NCBI GenBank assembly: GCA_029379385.1
Contig: CM055607.1
Coordinates: forward strand, 30,067,235 to 30,131,234
Origin: Quillaja saponaria
Lineage: Eukaryota > Streptophyta > Magnoliopsida > Fabales > Quillajaceae
Length of the DNA stretch: 64,000 nucleotides
Reading direction: 5' to 3'
This document shows positions 50,838 through 63,700 of this stretch, piece by piece (within the stretch, counting starts at the first letter, position 1; each line of letters starts with the position of its first letter). The position numbers and the translations under genes were made by a program. The notes beneath the pieces were generated by a model, which worked only from the letters and a program-made list of their open reading frames with translations, did not search any database and was not told the origin of the DNA.

Positions 50838-52939
50838 ATGGGTTCCTTGGAAAGATCAAAAAAGAAAGTTCACTTATGGAAAAAAGCCATAGTCCATTTC
50901 TCTCTGTGTTTTGTCATGGGGTTCTTCTCAGGTTTTGCTCCAACAGGTAAATCTTCAATTTTTCACACCCATTTTGCTGCTTCAAATATATCACAATTTG
51001 CACCACAACCTATTGAAATCAATGTCAATAGAAGTTTGATCATAGCCGAAACTCCGGTTCCGACGAAGCAGCCTTATAAGGACTCGAAAAATGCAGAGCT
51101 AAGTGAGAATCATGGTCAAGAAGTTGAAGAATTCAAATTACTGAAGCCTAAAAGACTTGTAATTATCGTCACTCCGACGAGCGCGAGATTTTCTTTCCAA
51201 TCAGTGTTGTTGAGAAGATTAGCAAATACTTTGAAGTTGGTCTCTCAACCATTGTTGTGGATTGTTGTCGAAGCACAAAGGGATTCCAATGAAATTTCAG
51301 AGATGCTTAGGCAAACTGGTATAATGTATAGGCATTTGGTTTTCAAGAAGAATTTTACAGAGTTGGGAGCTGAAATGAATCACCAAAGAAACCTTGCACT
51401 TAAGCACATTGAGCATCATAGGCTAAGTGGGATTGTACATTTTGCTGGATTTTCCAATGTTTATGATCTTCAATTCTTCGACCAGCTTAGAGAAATTGAG
51501 TAAGAAATCTTTCTTTTCAATTTTAGTTTTTTATACACATTAATGGTACAAATTAATCCATTGATATATATATTTAACAAACTTTGTGGGTTATAACTTA
51601 TAATTAACCATGTCATGTGTCATATTGATATAGTATATGTTTGTTATGCTTAATTATTTTTGACACATCCAATTTGCTTCTTAAATAATTAATTTAGTCT
51701 ATCTCTTTAGAAACAACAAAAATAACGAAAATATCTACCAAAATAAAATAAAATAATAATAGCAAAAATAAATGAAAAATAAGCTACCGACATAGAAAAG
51801 TTACTGAAAATATATTGGGTATGATTCTTTATGTAGACAAAATTATATTCCATTTTTTTTTTAACGCAAAGAAGACCATCTTTGATTTTATTTTGGTCAA
51901 TTGTGTAGTTGTAATTTAAAATAAAAAGAATATTTATTTTATTAAAATTTAATTAATTAATTAATTAATTGTTGATTTTGGAAAATGATGGAGCTGCAGG
52001 GTGTTTGGAACATGGCCAATGGCATTGCTGTCACCAAATAGGAAGAAGGTGATAATAGAAGGACCAGTTTGTGATTCTTCACAAGTTATAGGCTGGCATC
52101 TAAGGAAAATGAACAATAATCAAACTGATGATACAACTACAAGACCTCTCATTCACATTTCAAGTTTTGCATTCAATAGTTCTATTCTCTGGGATCCTGA
52201 GAGATGGGGTCGCACTTCTCCTGTTCAAGACACCTCACAGGTACCTAAAATAGCCGGATCCTCTTCTCATAGAATTAGTAAAGATCTACAATATAATTTT
52301 TATTAAATTTTTTCAAATTTAAATATTTTTAAAATTAATAAAGAATATTCATTATCGTATTAATTAGATATAAAGAAAAAAAGAATATCAAATATATTAC
52401 TCAAGATCTAATAGTTGTCATCAAAGAATATAGAATTTAGGATTAGTGAAGGTTAGGCTGTTAATTAACAAACATATTAAAACTAATCTCAAAGAGAAAA
52501 GTAAGAGAGAGAGGTTAGGTTAGGTGGTGCAACATGATAACCAAACTAGTTTAATCATAACATAACAATAATAAAAGGATACTATAATCTAGCATAATTA
52601 ATTAACAATGAATTAAAGAACCATTAATATAAATCATATGTGATTATATATATTATAATTAATTTAGGTTGTTAGCTAATTGTAAACTAATAATTACTAT
52701 AAAATTAGAGCCCTCTAATTATTTATGTCTTTGCCTTTTTTGGCCTTTTGTTTTCCATATAGAATTCAATCAAATTTGTGAAGCAAGTAGTTTTTGAAGA
52801 TGAGACAAAGTTAAAGGGTATCCCACCAGAAGGCTGCTCCAAAATCATGCTCTGGCGTCTTAATTTTTTTGCTGGATCTAAGTCAAGGAATCAAGTTTTA
52901 GCTACTGCAATATCGTACAAGGATGGCACTCAAAGATGA
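50838..52939 (+). CDS. IRX9: IRX9, GT43 family protein of xylan backbone synthesis
   Basis: Three exons (50838-51499, 52000-52240, 52763-52939) give 359 residues with correct phases. The N-terminus MGSLERSKKKVHLWKKAIV followed by a hydrophobic span (about 18-35) is the cytosolic tail and signal anchor of a type II Golgi protein. The GT43 domain follows: LVIIVTPTSARFSFQSVLLR, LLWIVVE, HQRNLALKHIEHHRLSGIVHF, VFGTWPMALLS, EGPVCDSSQVIGWHLR and ISSFAFNSSILWDPERWG. These match Arabidopsis IRX9 (At2g37090), which works with IRX14 and IRX10 in making xylan of secondary walls. The position where active GT43 enzymes carry a metal-binding acidic triplet reads HFAGFSNVYD (201-210), as in other IRX9 proteins, so it may serve mainly as a structural part of the complex. 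The last 20 or so residues appear lineage-specific. Confidence 0.95.
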
Positions 52940-55919
52940 AAAACAAATTTATTAAGGAAATAACAAATTTGTGTATTTGACATTTTCTTTTTGTAGTTTT
53001 TATAATTAATTGATTCTTTTTTGTTTTTGTTTTGTTACTAGTAGCTTTATAATTGGGATGTTTATCTCACGAATCAAAAGCAAAATCATCATCTTTTTGG
53101 ATTCTAATAGGTTTTTATTGGCAATTATCTCATATGACTTGAAAATGAAAATTCATCTTTGTCTTATTTTTTTTTTGTTGAATATGAGATCATCTTTCAA
53201 CAATGTTCATTTTTTAATATCTTATTCTTATCTCAGCTAATTACATATTCGATTTATTAAAAAATTCATCATTCATGCCGAGACTAATTTGAGATACTGT
53301 ACTAGTTAAACTAGCAATTGATAGATGTGATCTATACTATTTGAACTAGAATTGCTCATGACCCAACTAAATCTAATCAAACCAATCTGATTAGATTAGA
53401 TTGGATTGGAAATAAATATTGTTTGAATTCAATTGGTCCGAATTTTTCTACTAATTTATTTGAATAGATTAATTCAAGATTTCTAAAGTGAATAACCTGG
53501 CCTAATTCAATTCAATAATTTATATTTATTGTTTTTAAAAAATTAATATATCCCTGTAAAATTCTTAAATATTAAGTCAAATGCTCACTAAATATTCTAT
53601 ACATTAAGTCAATTAAGCCCACTGGGTTTGTAATCTCGTTTTAGCCCATTATGATATAAAAAAGTTAGAATTTAAATAGTTGTTATCTTTTGAATTTATA
53701 TTGGTAAAAGACTTGTAAATAAATATAGGTTATTACTAGCTGTCCTAATAGTACTTTTTAGAACATATTATTACTTTAAAGCAGGGTTACTTACTCTTTA
53801 AAAATATATTATTACAGCTTAAAATTTTCTATTATTATTAAGCATTTGACTTGTAAGATATAGGTTTAAATAGAAATAGTTTAATTCATCAACCCAATCT
53901 AATTCAATTTGTAATTTTTCAATCCAATAGTTAATTATCAAAATTTGATAACATTTTATTTTTTTTACAAAAAAGAATCTACTCCTGAAGTGCCTTATGA
54001 ATTAATTAAACAAATTACCTTTAATATCAGGATTTAAAGCTTTGAATTTCGGATTCTAACTTATGATAAAATATAAATAATTATCATAAAAAAAAAAAAT
54101 CAAATAATCATTTTGGCTTTTGATTTTGACATGAAACGGATTAGAAGCGCGTGAAAAGCGGGTTGCTGTCGGGTTCCCGATTGACGAACCTAAGGTTTGT
54201 ACTAATTAGTCAAATAATGGAATACCTCACAAGAATCAAATATGGGAGGGAGGGGCCCTAGCGACACACCTGCTCCAATAATGGATTAGTCGTTGTAGGA
54301 TTTAAATATGAAAGCTGATTAGACCTCTAAGGCTCTATATACCCACAACTGTGACAATTCATAATTGTTTGGCGATAATATCTTATTAATATTTACACCT
54401 ACACTTCACATTTGAATTATAGATTTATCAAAAAAAATTAAGGTTTTAAAACATGTATATTATTTATTAGATAAAGATTAATTAATATATATTAAAACCT
54501 ATTAAAAACATCTAGTTTGCCAACTTGAATCCAATTTTAGAGCTTTTGAATTCGACTTGTAAGCTTGTATTTTCATAGCTCTTTATTTTTGCTAAAAATC
54601 ATTTTATTTGTAAGTCGAAGTGGATGGTTTGTAAGCCAGCCATACCTTGGAAACCGACAGAGTTAACTAAAAGCACAATGCGACTTTACCACAGTGAAAC
54701 AAGACAGATTACCTTATAAATAGAAAAAGCAAGCGACTCTGTTCAGTGATAATACTATAATATAATATTATGATTAATATCTGATTCTCTCAACAAAGTA
54801 AGAAAAAGCTGGAGCTGGGTTTTTTTTTTTGGCTTTTGTTAATTACGTGGGGTCCATTTAGCGGGACACAACTAACAAGTAATGGGGTCACAGTACTTAG
54901 CAAAACCAGCTGTTTATCCTCGTTCATTTTCTCCCATCATTGAAATCTTCTTGGCAAGATCTGACTTCCCTCTCCACAAAGGCACCAGAGGAGATACATA
55001 AAGAGAGAGAGAGAGCTGCAAGTGTAATCTTCAAGTTCTATACTTTTGTTTCTTTTATAGAGAGAGAAGGCCATTTGCTAAGTGAAGAACATATTTTGAA
55101 TTTGAGATCTGCCACTTTGTTTCAGGTACTTAACATTTGCCCCTTATCAGAAAACTGGATTTTAACTCCATTTTGGTTATCCTGCACTGTTTTATATTCT
55201 TTAATTCTTTCTCTCTCCCTCCTTTCTTGTCTGTTAATGTTCTAGGATTGACTGTAGATTACTTGGTCTGCTTAAAAGCTTGAAAATTCAGCATCTGGGT
55301 ATTGCTCCGTTATGATTTTAAGCTTCACATTTACCGATTTGACTGCATAAATCTGGATTCGTTCTCTTAATAGTAATGAGAGTGAAGACTATAATTTTAA
55401 TACTTTATATCTCAGATTAAGTGTTATTTGGAAATCAAGAAACAGAAAACCATTAAGCTCTGTGCCAATTGTTAATTAGATTCCTTGAAAGATTTGTTGT
55501 TTTCTTCTCTAAAAGTCTATTCGGTATTCAAACTGTTTTATAGCCAGTCAATTGTCTCCAAATCCCATTAATTTTGTTTATAATTAGTTTCATTAGCAGA
55601 GTTTTGTTATATAAAGGTACAAATAATGTTCACACAACTTCACTCTCCAAACCTCCCCTTTCATCTATTTTGTGTGTGAGATTGTTTTTCATTAATTTAT
55701 TATAAAGGGTTAGGCATGAAGCTTATAACAATGGATATGGGTAAGAATGCAATGGTCTTCTTGTTGTTTGTGATGGTGATGATGAAATAAATGTTACTCA
55801 TTGTGTCATTGAATGCTATCAGACTACCTATTAGAAAGTGTTTTTTTTATTTTTAAAAGAAAAAAATGGCTTATACATACTCTATGTTTTCTAAAAGGTT
55901 CAAATTGAGGAATGATAAG
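52940..55919. other. Intergenic region and probable 5' untranslated exon of the IQD gene
   Basis: From 52940 to about 54880 the DNA is AT-rich without coding. From about 54900 a GA-rich stretch looks like a leader exon ending at CAG|GTACTT (55125/55126), with a possible acceptor TTCTAAAAG near 55898 just before the IQD start codon. The leader exon is inferred from composition and splice signals only. Confidence 0.45.
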
Positions 55920-58852
55920 ATGGGTGGAAAAGGAAATTGGTTTTCTTCTGTAAAGAAAGCGCTCAGCCCAGACTCAAAGGAGAAAAACCAGGTTTGGAGA
56001 TTTTCTTTTTCTTTTTCTTGAAATTATATTAATTTTTTCCTTTTTCTTTGAAATTATATTAATTCTAAGGGATGTTTCTATTAATATAAGCAATTGCTTT
56101 GCAGAAATCAAATAAATCAAAGAAGAAATGGTTCGGGAAGCAAAAGTACCAGGCTTCAGAATCTTACCTGGAACCTGACAGAGCACCACCACCTATTCCT
56201 CAGCCAGAAGAGATAAAATTAACTGATGATGTTAAGGAAAATAGTCATGTTTATTCTGTTACAGTTGCACCTTCTGTTGAGGCTGTGGAATCTGTTTCTG
56301 CTGCTACTGCAGCCGAAGAAGTTGTTCGACCTGCCATAAGTACACAGTTCGCAGGAAAATCGAAGGAGGAAGTAGCAGCAATTATGATTCAAACAGCATT
56401 CCGTGGACATTTGGTATGCACCATACTGTGTTTTTCATCATTTGTTTATTCTTATGGAAATTTCAGTATTTTTCTCCCCCCTCCCTTTTGAATGAAATTT
56501 AGCTCACTAAGAGTGCATTCTTAAGCTACATTTGTTGCAAAGGTAAGACTGTCCTCTTCAATCATATCAATTTTTTTTTTAACTTCTACGCCATCTGCCC
56601 TCCCTTTTGAATGAAATTTAGCTCACTAAGAGTGCATTCTTAAGCTACATTTGTCGCAAAGGTGAGACTGTCCTCTTCAATCATATCAATTTTTTTAAAA
56701 CTTTTATGACATCATTGGCAGAAGAATGAAAGTTCTGAGTAGAGAATGAGTGGTTGTCCTAAAGTGGAATCTCTTTTCTGATGTTTTATTTTTAGGGGAG
56801 AAGAGCATTGCGGGCTTTAAGAGGACTGGTCAGGCTAAAATCATTGATGGAAGGGCCAGTTGTTAAACGCCAAGCCACTAGCACCCTCCGGTCCATGCAG
56901 ACTTTAGCTCGTGTGCAGTCTCAGATCCGCTTCTAGGAGGGTCAGGATGCTAGAGGAGAACCAGGCTTTGCAGAAACAACTCTTACAGAAACATGCAAAA
57001 GAGATAGAATGCATGCGGGTCTGTGGCCATTTCCTACTTCAGTTACACTGCATATTAGTTGCTCTAAATACTTGAAGAATTTTGTGTTTTTTTGTAATTT
57101 ATTGCCAAATGTGCAAAAGCATTTTCTTAGAGTGGAAGTCTTACTCTCTCAGACGCTTAAACCCTGGCTGCAGGTTTAATTAGAGACTAGATATCCCTAT
57201 AAATAATTTGTTAAACAGTCAATAGTATGTGCAGACTTTTGCTCAAAATACCGAAAGATGTGCCTCTAGGCAATGCCCAAGAAAGTCAATATCTTTTCTG
57301 ATTCTCACATATAAATATCAGTTTTTGCATGTGTTTAACCCATTTCAATTTTTCAATGCAGCTTGGGGAGGAATGGGATGACAGCCTACAGTCAAAGGAA
57401 CAAATTGAAGCAAAGCTACTAAGCAAGTATGAGGCCGCCATGAGAAGAGAAAGAGCAATGGCTTATTCATTTACCCATCAGGTTGTCTATTCCTCTTACT
57501 ATTTTACCTACATGACTTACCTCCTGAGAAAAAAGAAAAATTAATGGCCAAAAAAAGAACTATGAATTTTAAGACGAAATGGAGTTTGGACTCCAAAAAA
57601 AACTTGGAAGTGGGCTTTTTCCTTTTCAAATGCCTAGGCTGGATTGCTCGATATACCAGCAACCAGCATTATTCATTTGTAGCTACTGAATGCAATGATG
57701 TCTTAATCCATGCTAATTGACAATTATGTTCAGCTAACCCATTGTGAGATGCCAAGTATGTGCTTGTGATGTGCGAGAGTTAGCGTATTAGTGTAAGACA
57801 TGCCTCATGCTAAAATAACATCTAGCAACCCTGTCCTCTCTACAAATAACACGTAAGGTCTCCCAATCCACTTGGTTGTGTAAGACATGCCTCATGCATG
57901 TTTTAAACTAACTTGGCAAGAGCATTAGACAGTTCAATAAAGTAAAATACAGAAAACAATTGTCTAGATTGCGAGGGTGCATATTTAGTTTACAGAACAC
58001 TATCAAGAATTTTGAAGTTTTAGCCATTGTTTGTTCTTTGAAATCTCTTCACTGTCTGCACTTTTGGGTATAGATTTTCAGCCTCTAGTTTAGGTTCCTT
58101 GTTTTTCGCATAAAGTAATTTCAGAGTTTGACCCCATGCAAGGAATAACTTTGCAGCAAACCATGAAGAATTCATCTAGATCTCTAAACCCAATGTTCAT
58201 GGATCCAACCAATCCTGGCTGGGGTTGGAGCTGGTTGGAACGATGGATGGCAGCCAGGCCATTGGAGGGCCATAGCACGATGGAGAAAGAGCTAAACAAC
58301 GATCAATTGTCCGTGAAGAGTGTGAGCCATGGTGTTACAGGTGGAGAAATTAATAGATCTTATGTTCGTTACCAACTAAATTCTGATAAGCATTCTCCAA
58401 CAGCCAGCGAAAAGCCAACCTCACCTAGCTTCCAGTCACATTCAACTCCTTCCAAGCCAGCTTCTAAAACAGCTGCTAAGAAGTTGAAGTCAGCAAGTCC
58501 AAGAAGCAGCTGGGGTCTGGAAGATGACTCTAAAAGCATGGTCAGTGTACAATCAGATAGGTTTCGGAGGCACAGCATTGCTGGATCATCAGTGAGAGAT
58601 GATGAGAGCCTTGCAAGCTCCCCTGCACTTCCAAGTTATATGGTAGCTACTCAGTCTGCAAAAGCTAAATCCAGGATTCCAAGTCCATTAGCTATGGAGA
58701 ATGGGACCACAGAGAAGGGATCATCAGGGACTGTAAAGAAACGCCTTTCTTTTCCAGCTTCACCGGCCAGGCCAAGGCGACATTCAGGTCCACCTAGGGT
58801 GGAAAGGAGCTTAAACTCAGAAATCAGTGTGAGCAATGGTGTGGCTGGTTGA
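55920..58852 (+). CDS. IQ67-domain protein (IQD1/IQD2 type), one frame break
   Basis: Exons 55920-55991, 56105-56413, 56796-57018, 57362-57481 and 58157-58852 encode about 472 residues once one base is discounted. The start [19 protein letters not shown] and [10 protein letters not shown] are typical of IQD1/IQD2. The IQ67 region begins [10 protein letters not shown] at the end of exon 2 and continues [18 protein letters not shown] in exon 3; this phase-0 intron inside the first IQ motif is a hallmark of the family. Downstream are [20 protein letters not shown] and the C-terminal DUF4005-like block with [11 protein letters not shown] and [21 protein letters not shown] proteins bind calmodulin and link it to microtubules and membranes. 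In exon 3 an extra T at 56931-56932 puts TAG at 56934 and breaks a conserved stretch (QSQIR, then RRVRM one frame over). All other exons are intact, so a sequence error is quite possible. Confidence 0.85.
56479..56700. repeat. Tandem duplication in an IQD intron, period 119 bp
   Basis: A segment beginning CCCTCCCTTTTGAATGAAAT starts at 56479 and again at 56598. The copies agree over about 90 bp with only two or three differences before a poly-T run, then diverge. Both copies lie inside intron 2. Confidence 0.85.
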
Positions 58853-60798
58853 TCATAACTGCAAAGGAAAGGATGAAAGGTTTAATTGTATCTTCTTTTA
58901 TTTATATTTATCTTTATAAGCTTTATCTTACCATTGTTGGAGGGTGTTGGTTTGGGATACAGTACGCATATATATATTTCATATATTCTTGTGTTTCCAC
59001 TATATTGATCCAAGAAGGTCCTTGACATCAATTTGACAATAAGACAAGAAGTCAGATCTCTATTGATTATTTTACCCTAAGGACAGTTCCTATTATGTTA
59101 AAGATTGATTCTTGATTCTTGATTCTTGATTCATTAGCTTTGTTGTTGTCAACTCTTGTTTGTTTCATATTAATACAGTTAGCAAGGTATGATTATGAAG
59201 TATATATTCTTTTCTTTTCTATTTTGTGGGGTAAAAGGAACACATTTTTTTCCCATTAAATACATTGGCTACTGTTCCCCCAGCATGCTTGGTTACAACC
59301 AGGCAAACAGTTGGCAATATTGATTTTGTAGTATTCCCTATCACATGCCAAATTGCAAATGACTATCAATTCTTGCAGATTTTCATATACATGAGAAGAT
59401 GCAGCAAGCATCCTCTTTCCTTTATTGAAAAAATAAAAAATTGGTTGCAGGATGCTTAGTTGAGATATATGTGAATTTGCTTCTTCTTTTTTTAAATTTT
59501 TTTATTGTCATGTTCTTGACTTCTTTTTTGTGTAGCATCAAGAACGCTGGGAATATTCAATCAACCAAAAAAATAATAGTTACCTACCATACAAATTGTT
59601 TGTGCCAAAATCCAAATATTCTTTTAATAAAAACTTGAACTTATCCCCATAAAAACACACACAATTATGTTTTATTGCCAAAAATAAAATTAAAGAATTA
59701 CCCTCGTTTCTCCCTATATCTCCTTCAAAATGCGTTTTTATTTTTAAAACTTATACTTTTTTTTATTTTTATTTTAAAGACAGCTATATTTTATTGACAA
59801 TAATCATTGAATTATAAGAAACATTTAACTTGAACAAATTAAAAAGAAACTTGCTAAAATTATACACTAATATGTATTAAGATTTAAATCCAAATAATTT
59901 ATATTAAAAAACATATTAAATTTCAAATATTTAAAGAAAATGTATTCATTGACATGAATGAAAAATATTCATGTAAAGAATATTAATCAATTTTATAAAT
60001 TTTATATATTCTACTTTATCTTCTTAAAAACTTCATTGAACTCTGCACTAAGAGGTGAAGAAAACCAAACAAATATGTTTGAATTAAATTTTTGATAATA
60101 TTTTTTTTAACTTTTAATGAGATCCCTTTCTAATTAGAAAAGATTAGAAAGAAAATAAAAATGAAAAAGAAAAAAATATTATACAGTCTATACCAAGGAT
60201 TAAAATGTATTTTGAGGTATAGCATCGATTAATTTGAAAATAAAAATCTACCTGAAATATTATGGAAATGGTATATAATAAAGTAGGAACTGGGAAGAAA
60301 GAGGAAATAAATTCAATCAAAGCAAAAAGAAAAACACGAAAAGAAACAAGCAAAACGGTAAGTTTAACTTGTAGACGTATCTTTCTTAGATCGTCTTCTC
60401 CCTCGTATGCTTTCCTTTGCAAAACTCAGGCTCAGAGCATCTCATCCCCATTTTTTTCGTTCCCTCTTCGATGACATGAAAACTCTGCCTGAAAACTGTA
60501 ATTGTTTAATCGATACGATCGAAATATAGCTCGGAACCCAGTTGTATCCTTCGATTTTAGCAGAAATCTGTTCGATACATTCGAAATCGAAGAGTTTCGA
60601 AATTCATCCTTGTTTCGTATTTATTGGTGCACTGACGCACCAAACGAGACGAGATTTTAGTCATTGGTCTATACCAAAGTCCGACACCTGCTCCGACTTC
60701 ACCAGTTCACATCCCTGTTGGAGAAACGCAAACCCTAAATTGGATTTATGCGACGGGAGGCATAACTTTTTTTCTGATTCCTCCATCGTTATAAAGTA
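58853..60798. other. Intergenic: IQD 3' flank and RH42 promoter and leader
   Basis: The region has no supported gene. A 7-bp repeat of GATTCTT lies at about 59105-59132. From about 60360 the sequence becomes less AT-rich and appears to be the RH42 5' leader. Confidence 0.5.
60730..60737 (+). promoter_or_regulatory. Telo-box AAACCCTA in the RH42 leader
   Basis: An exact AAACCCTA lies about 60 bp before the proposed first start codon. Two inverted copies (TAGGGTTT at 60927-60934 and 60950-60957) lie in the first intron. Such boxes are common near plant genes for RNA and ribosome functions. Function here is inferred only. Confidence 0.4.
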
Positions 60799-63700
60799 AT
60801 GGTAAGCCTCTGTATGCTCGTTCTTTTATCTTAATTGATTTTTCAGTTCAACAATATCGTGTTCTTCATCAGAAATCATCATCAAGTTATTAGGGATGTT
60901 TATGTTTATTAGTCGAAACTTAAATTTAGGGTTTTTTTGGTCCTACTTTTAGGGTTTAGCTACTTTAGTACAGAGCCAGACTCGATTAGCTAAAGCTTCC
61001 GTGGATTGGGGACAAAGGGTAGCCAATGAAAGATGATGGTAGAATTTTGTTTGTCTGTTTTTTGTCCGCTGCCACTCCTTTATTCCTAAAATCCTCCATA
61101 GACTAATTGTTATCACTCTTCAGATTTTACCCCATTCCTCTCATTTTTTTGCAATCCCTGTTAATAAAAATAGAAGACACCCTTCCACTCCCAATTTCAC
61201 ACAAAAACAACCCTTTTTGTGTCTTTCAAGATTCTTTCATCTATGGCGTTATGGCCATGAGACTTGAGAGGCAAAAGAAAAATAACTCTGTCTATATTTG
61301 TTATCCAAACAATCAAAGAAACACTTAATCTTTGCTGTGAGTAGTGTACCAGTTATAGCTATCATTCATGTACTTATAAAATTTTGTATTCTTGAATTCT
61401 CAGGGGAAAGCAGTGGATGACATGAAACATAAATCTAGGAAGGAAGAATCTGAGAGGACGGAAGATGATTCCAAGAAGAGTTATCGCACTAGAGATCGTG
61501 ACAGAGAAAGAGATAAGGATAGAAAAGGAGAGAGACATAGAGATAGGGAGAAGAGAGACCGTGATATCCGGCGTTCTGAGAAAGAGAGGAGCAGTGATTC
61601 CGAGGATAAGCATGATAAGGAGAAAGAGAAGCGGAGGGATGGGGATAAAGATAGGAATAGAAGTCTGGACGATGAAAGAGAAAGGGCCCGAGAGAGGAAA
61701 AGGGAAAGAGACAAGGAAGATAGAGAGAGGGAGAGGGAAAGAGAGAGAGATAAGGAGAGGAGAGAGAGGGCCAAGGAGAAAGAAAGAGAGAGGGACAGAG
61801 AAAAAGAAAAGAGGGAACAACGCGAGAGGGAAGATAGAGAGAGGGAGAGGATGAGAGAGAGGGAAAGGGAAAGAGAAAGAGAAAAGGAGAGGAGAATACG
61901 AGAGAGGGAAAGACGCAGAGAAGTCGACAGTGATTATAGTGATGACAAAGACTCCAGGGATCGGGGTAGGAAGCGGCGCAGGAAAGAGGATGGTGATTTT
62001 AAGGAGAGAGATCGGGAAAAGAATACCAGACTACAAAGATGACAATGAAGAGAGCCCAAGGACAAATAGTGCAGATGATGATTCAGATAACAAAGAGAAG
62101 AAACCGACCCGTGAAGAGGAGATGGAGGATGAACATAGGAGGTTGGACGAAGAAATGGAAAAACGGAGGAGGAGGGTTCAGGAGTGGCAAGAGTTGAGGA
62201 GGAAAAAGGAAGAAGCTGAGAGAGAAAAACATGGTGATGTGAGTGCTGATGAGCTGAAGTCTGGGAAGACATGGACCCTTGAAGGAGAATCTGATGATGA
62301 AGACGGACTCACTACAGGGAAACTGGAGACAGACTATGGATGTTGATGAAGATGTCAAGCCTATTGAGGAAGAACCTAGGGATGTGATGATAGCAGATGC
62401 TAGCAATGGAATCGTTGTCACCTGATTTACAGAATGGAGTTGATTATGCTACTGGTGATGAGGAAATTGATCCTTTGGATGCTTTCATGAATTCTATGGT
62501 GTTGCCTGAAGTTAAAAAGCTTAACAGTGATACAGCCCCTTCAACCACTCATGATAAGAGTACAGACGTGAAGACCAAAAGGGTTAATGGAAGTAATGGT
62601 GATAAATTAAGGAAAGGTTCAACTAAATCTATTGGGAGAATTATTCCTGGTGAAGATTCTGACTCAGATTATGCAGATCTTGAGAATGATGGGGATTCTT
62701 TAGAAGATGAAGATGATGACGAGTTCATGAAAAGAGTAAAGAAGACAAAAGCAGAGAAACTCTCTATAGTTGACCACTCAAAGATTGATTATATGCCTGT
62801 TCAGGAAAAATTTTTATATTGAGGTGAAGGAGATCTCAAAGATGAATGCTGAGGAGGTTGCAGCGTACCGAAAACAATTGGAGTTGAAGATTCATGGAAA
62901 AGATGTGCCTAAGCCTGTGAAGTCGTGGAATCAAACTGGACTCACAAGTAAAATCTTGGAGACTATAAAGAAGCTAAACTATGAAAAGCCAATGTCTATT
63001 CAAGCTCAGGCACTACCTGTAATTATGAGTGGCCGGGACTGCATAGGCATTGCAAAAACTGGCTCGGGAAAAACACTCGCTTTTGTGCTCCCAATGTTAA
63101 GGCACATCAAGGACCAGCCACCTTTGGTAGCTGGGGATGGGCCTATCGGGCTTATAATGGCCCCTACAAGGGAGCTTGTCCAACAGATTCACAGTGATAT
63201 AAAGAAGTTTACGAAGGTACTGGGTCTCCAGTGTGTTCCTGTCTATGGAGGTTCTGGTGTTGCTCAACAGATAAGTGAATTGAAACGGGGTACTGAGATA
63301 GTTGTTTGTACTCCTGGTAGAATGATCGACATACTCTGCACCAGTGGTGGAAAGATTACTAATTTGCGTAGAGTCACTTATTTGGTTATGGATGAAGCAG
63401 ATCGAATGTTCGACATGGGCTTTGAACCACAAATCACTCGAATTGTTCAAAACATTCGGCCAGACCGTCAAACTGTTCTCTTTTCTGCCACGTTCCCTCG
63501 TCAAGTTGAAACTCTGGCCCGTAAGGTGTTGACTAAACCTGTGGAAATACAGGTTGGTGGGAGGAGCGTTGTGAACAAGGACATAGCTCAGTTGGTTGAG
63601 GTGAGGCCAGAAAATGAGAGGTTCTTACGGCTCTTAGAATTGTTGGGGGAATGGTACATGAAAGGTAAAATTTTGATATTTGTTCACTCACAGGAGAAAT

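Noticed and set aside
54940..55245. 101-codon frame upstream of the IQD gene
   Set aside because: It lacks an ATG at its start and crosses a likely splice donor; better read as a 5' untranslated exon.
61374..61820. Minus-strand Ser/Leu-rich open frame opposite RH42
   Set aside because: It is the complement of the GA-rich stretch coding for Arg/Glu repeats; it has no natural composition or motif.
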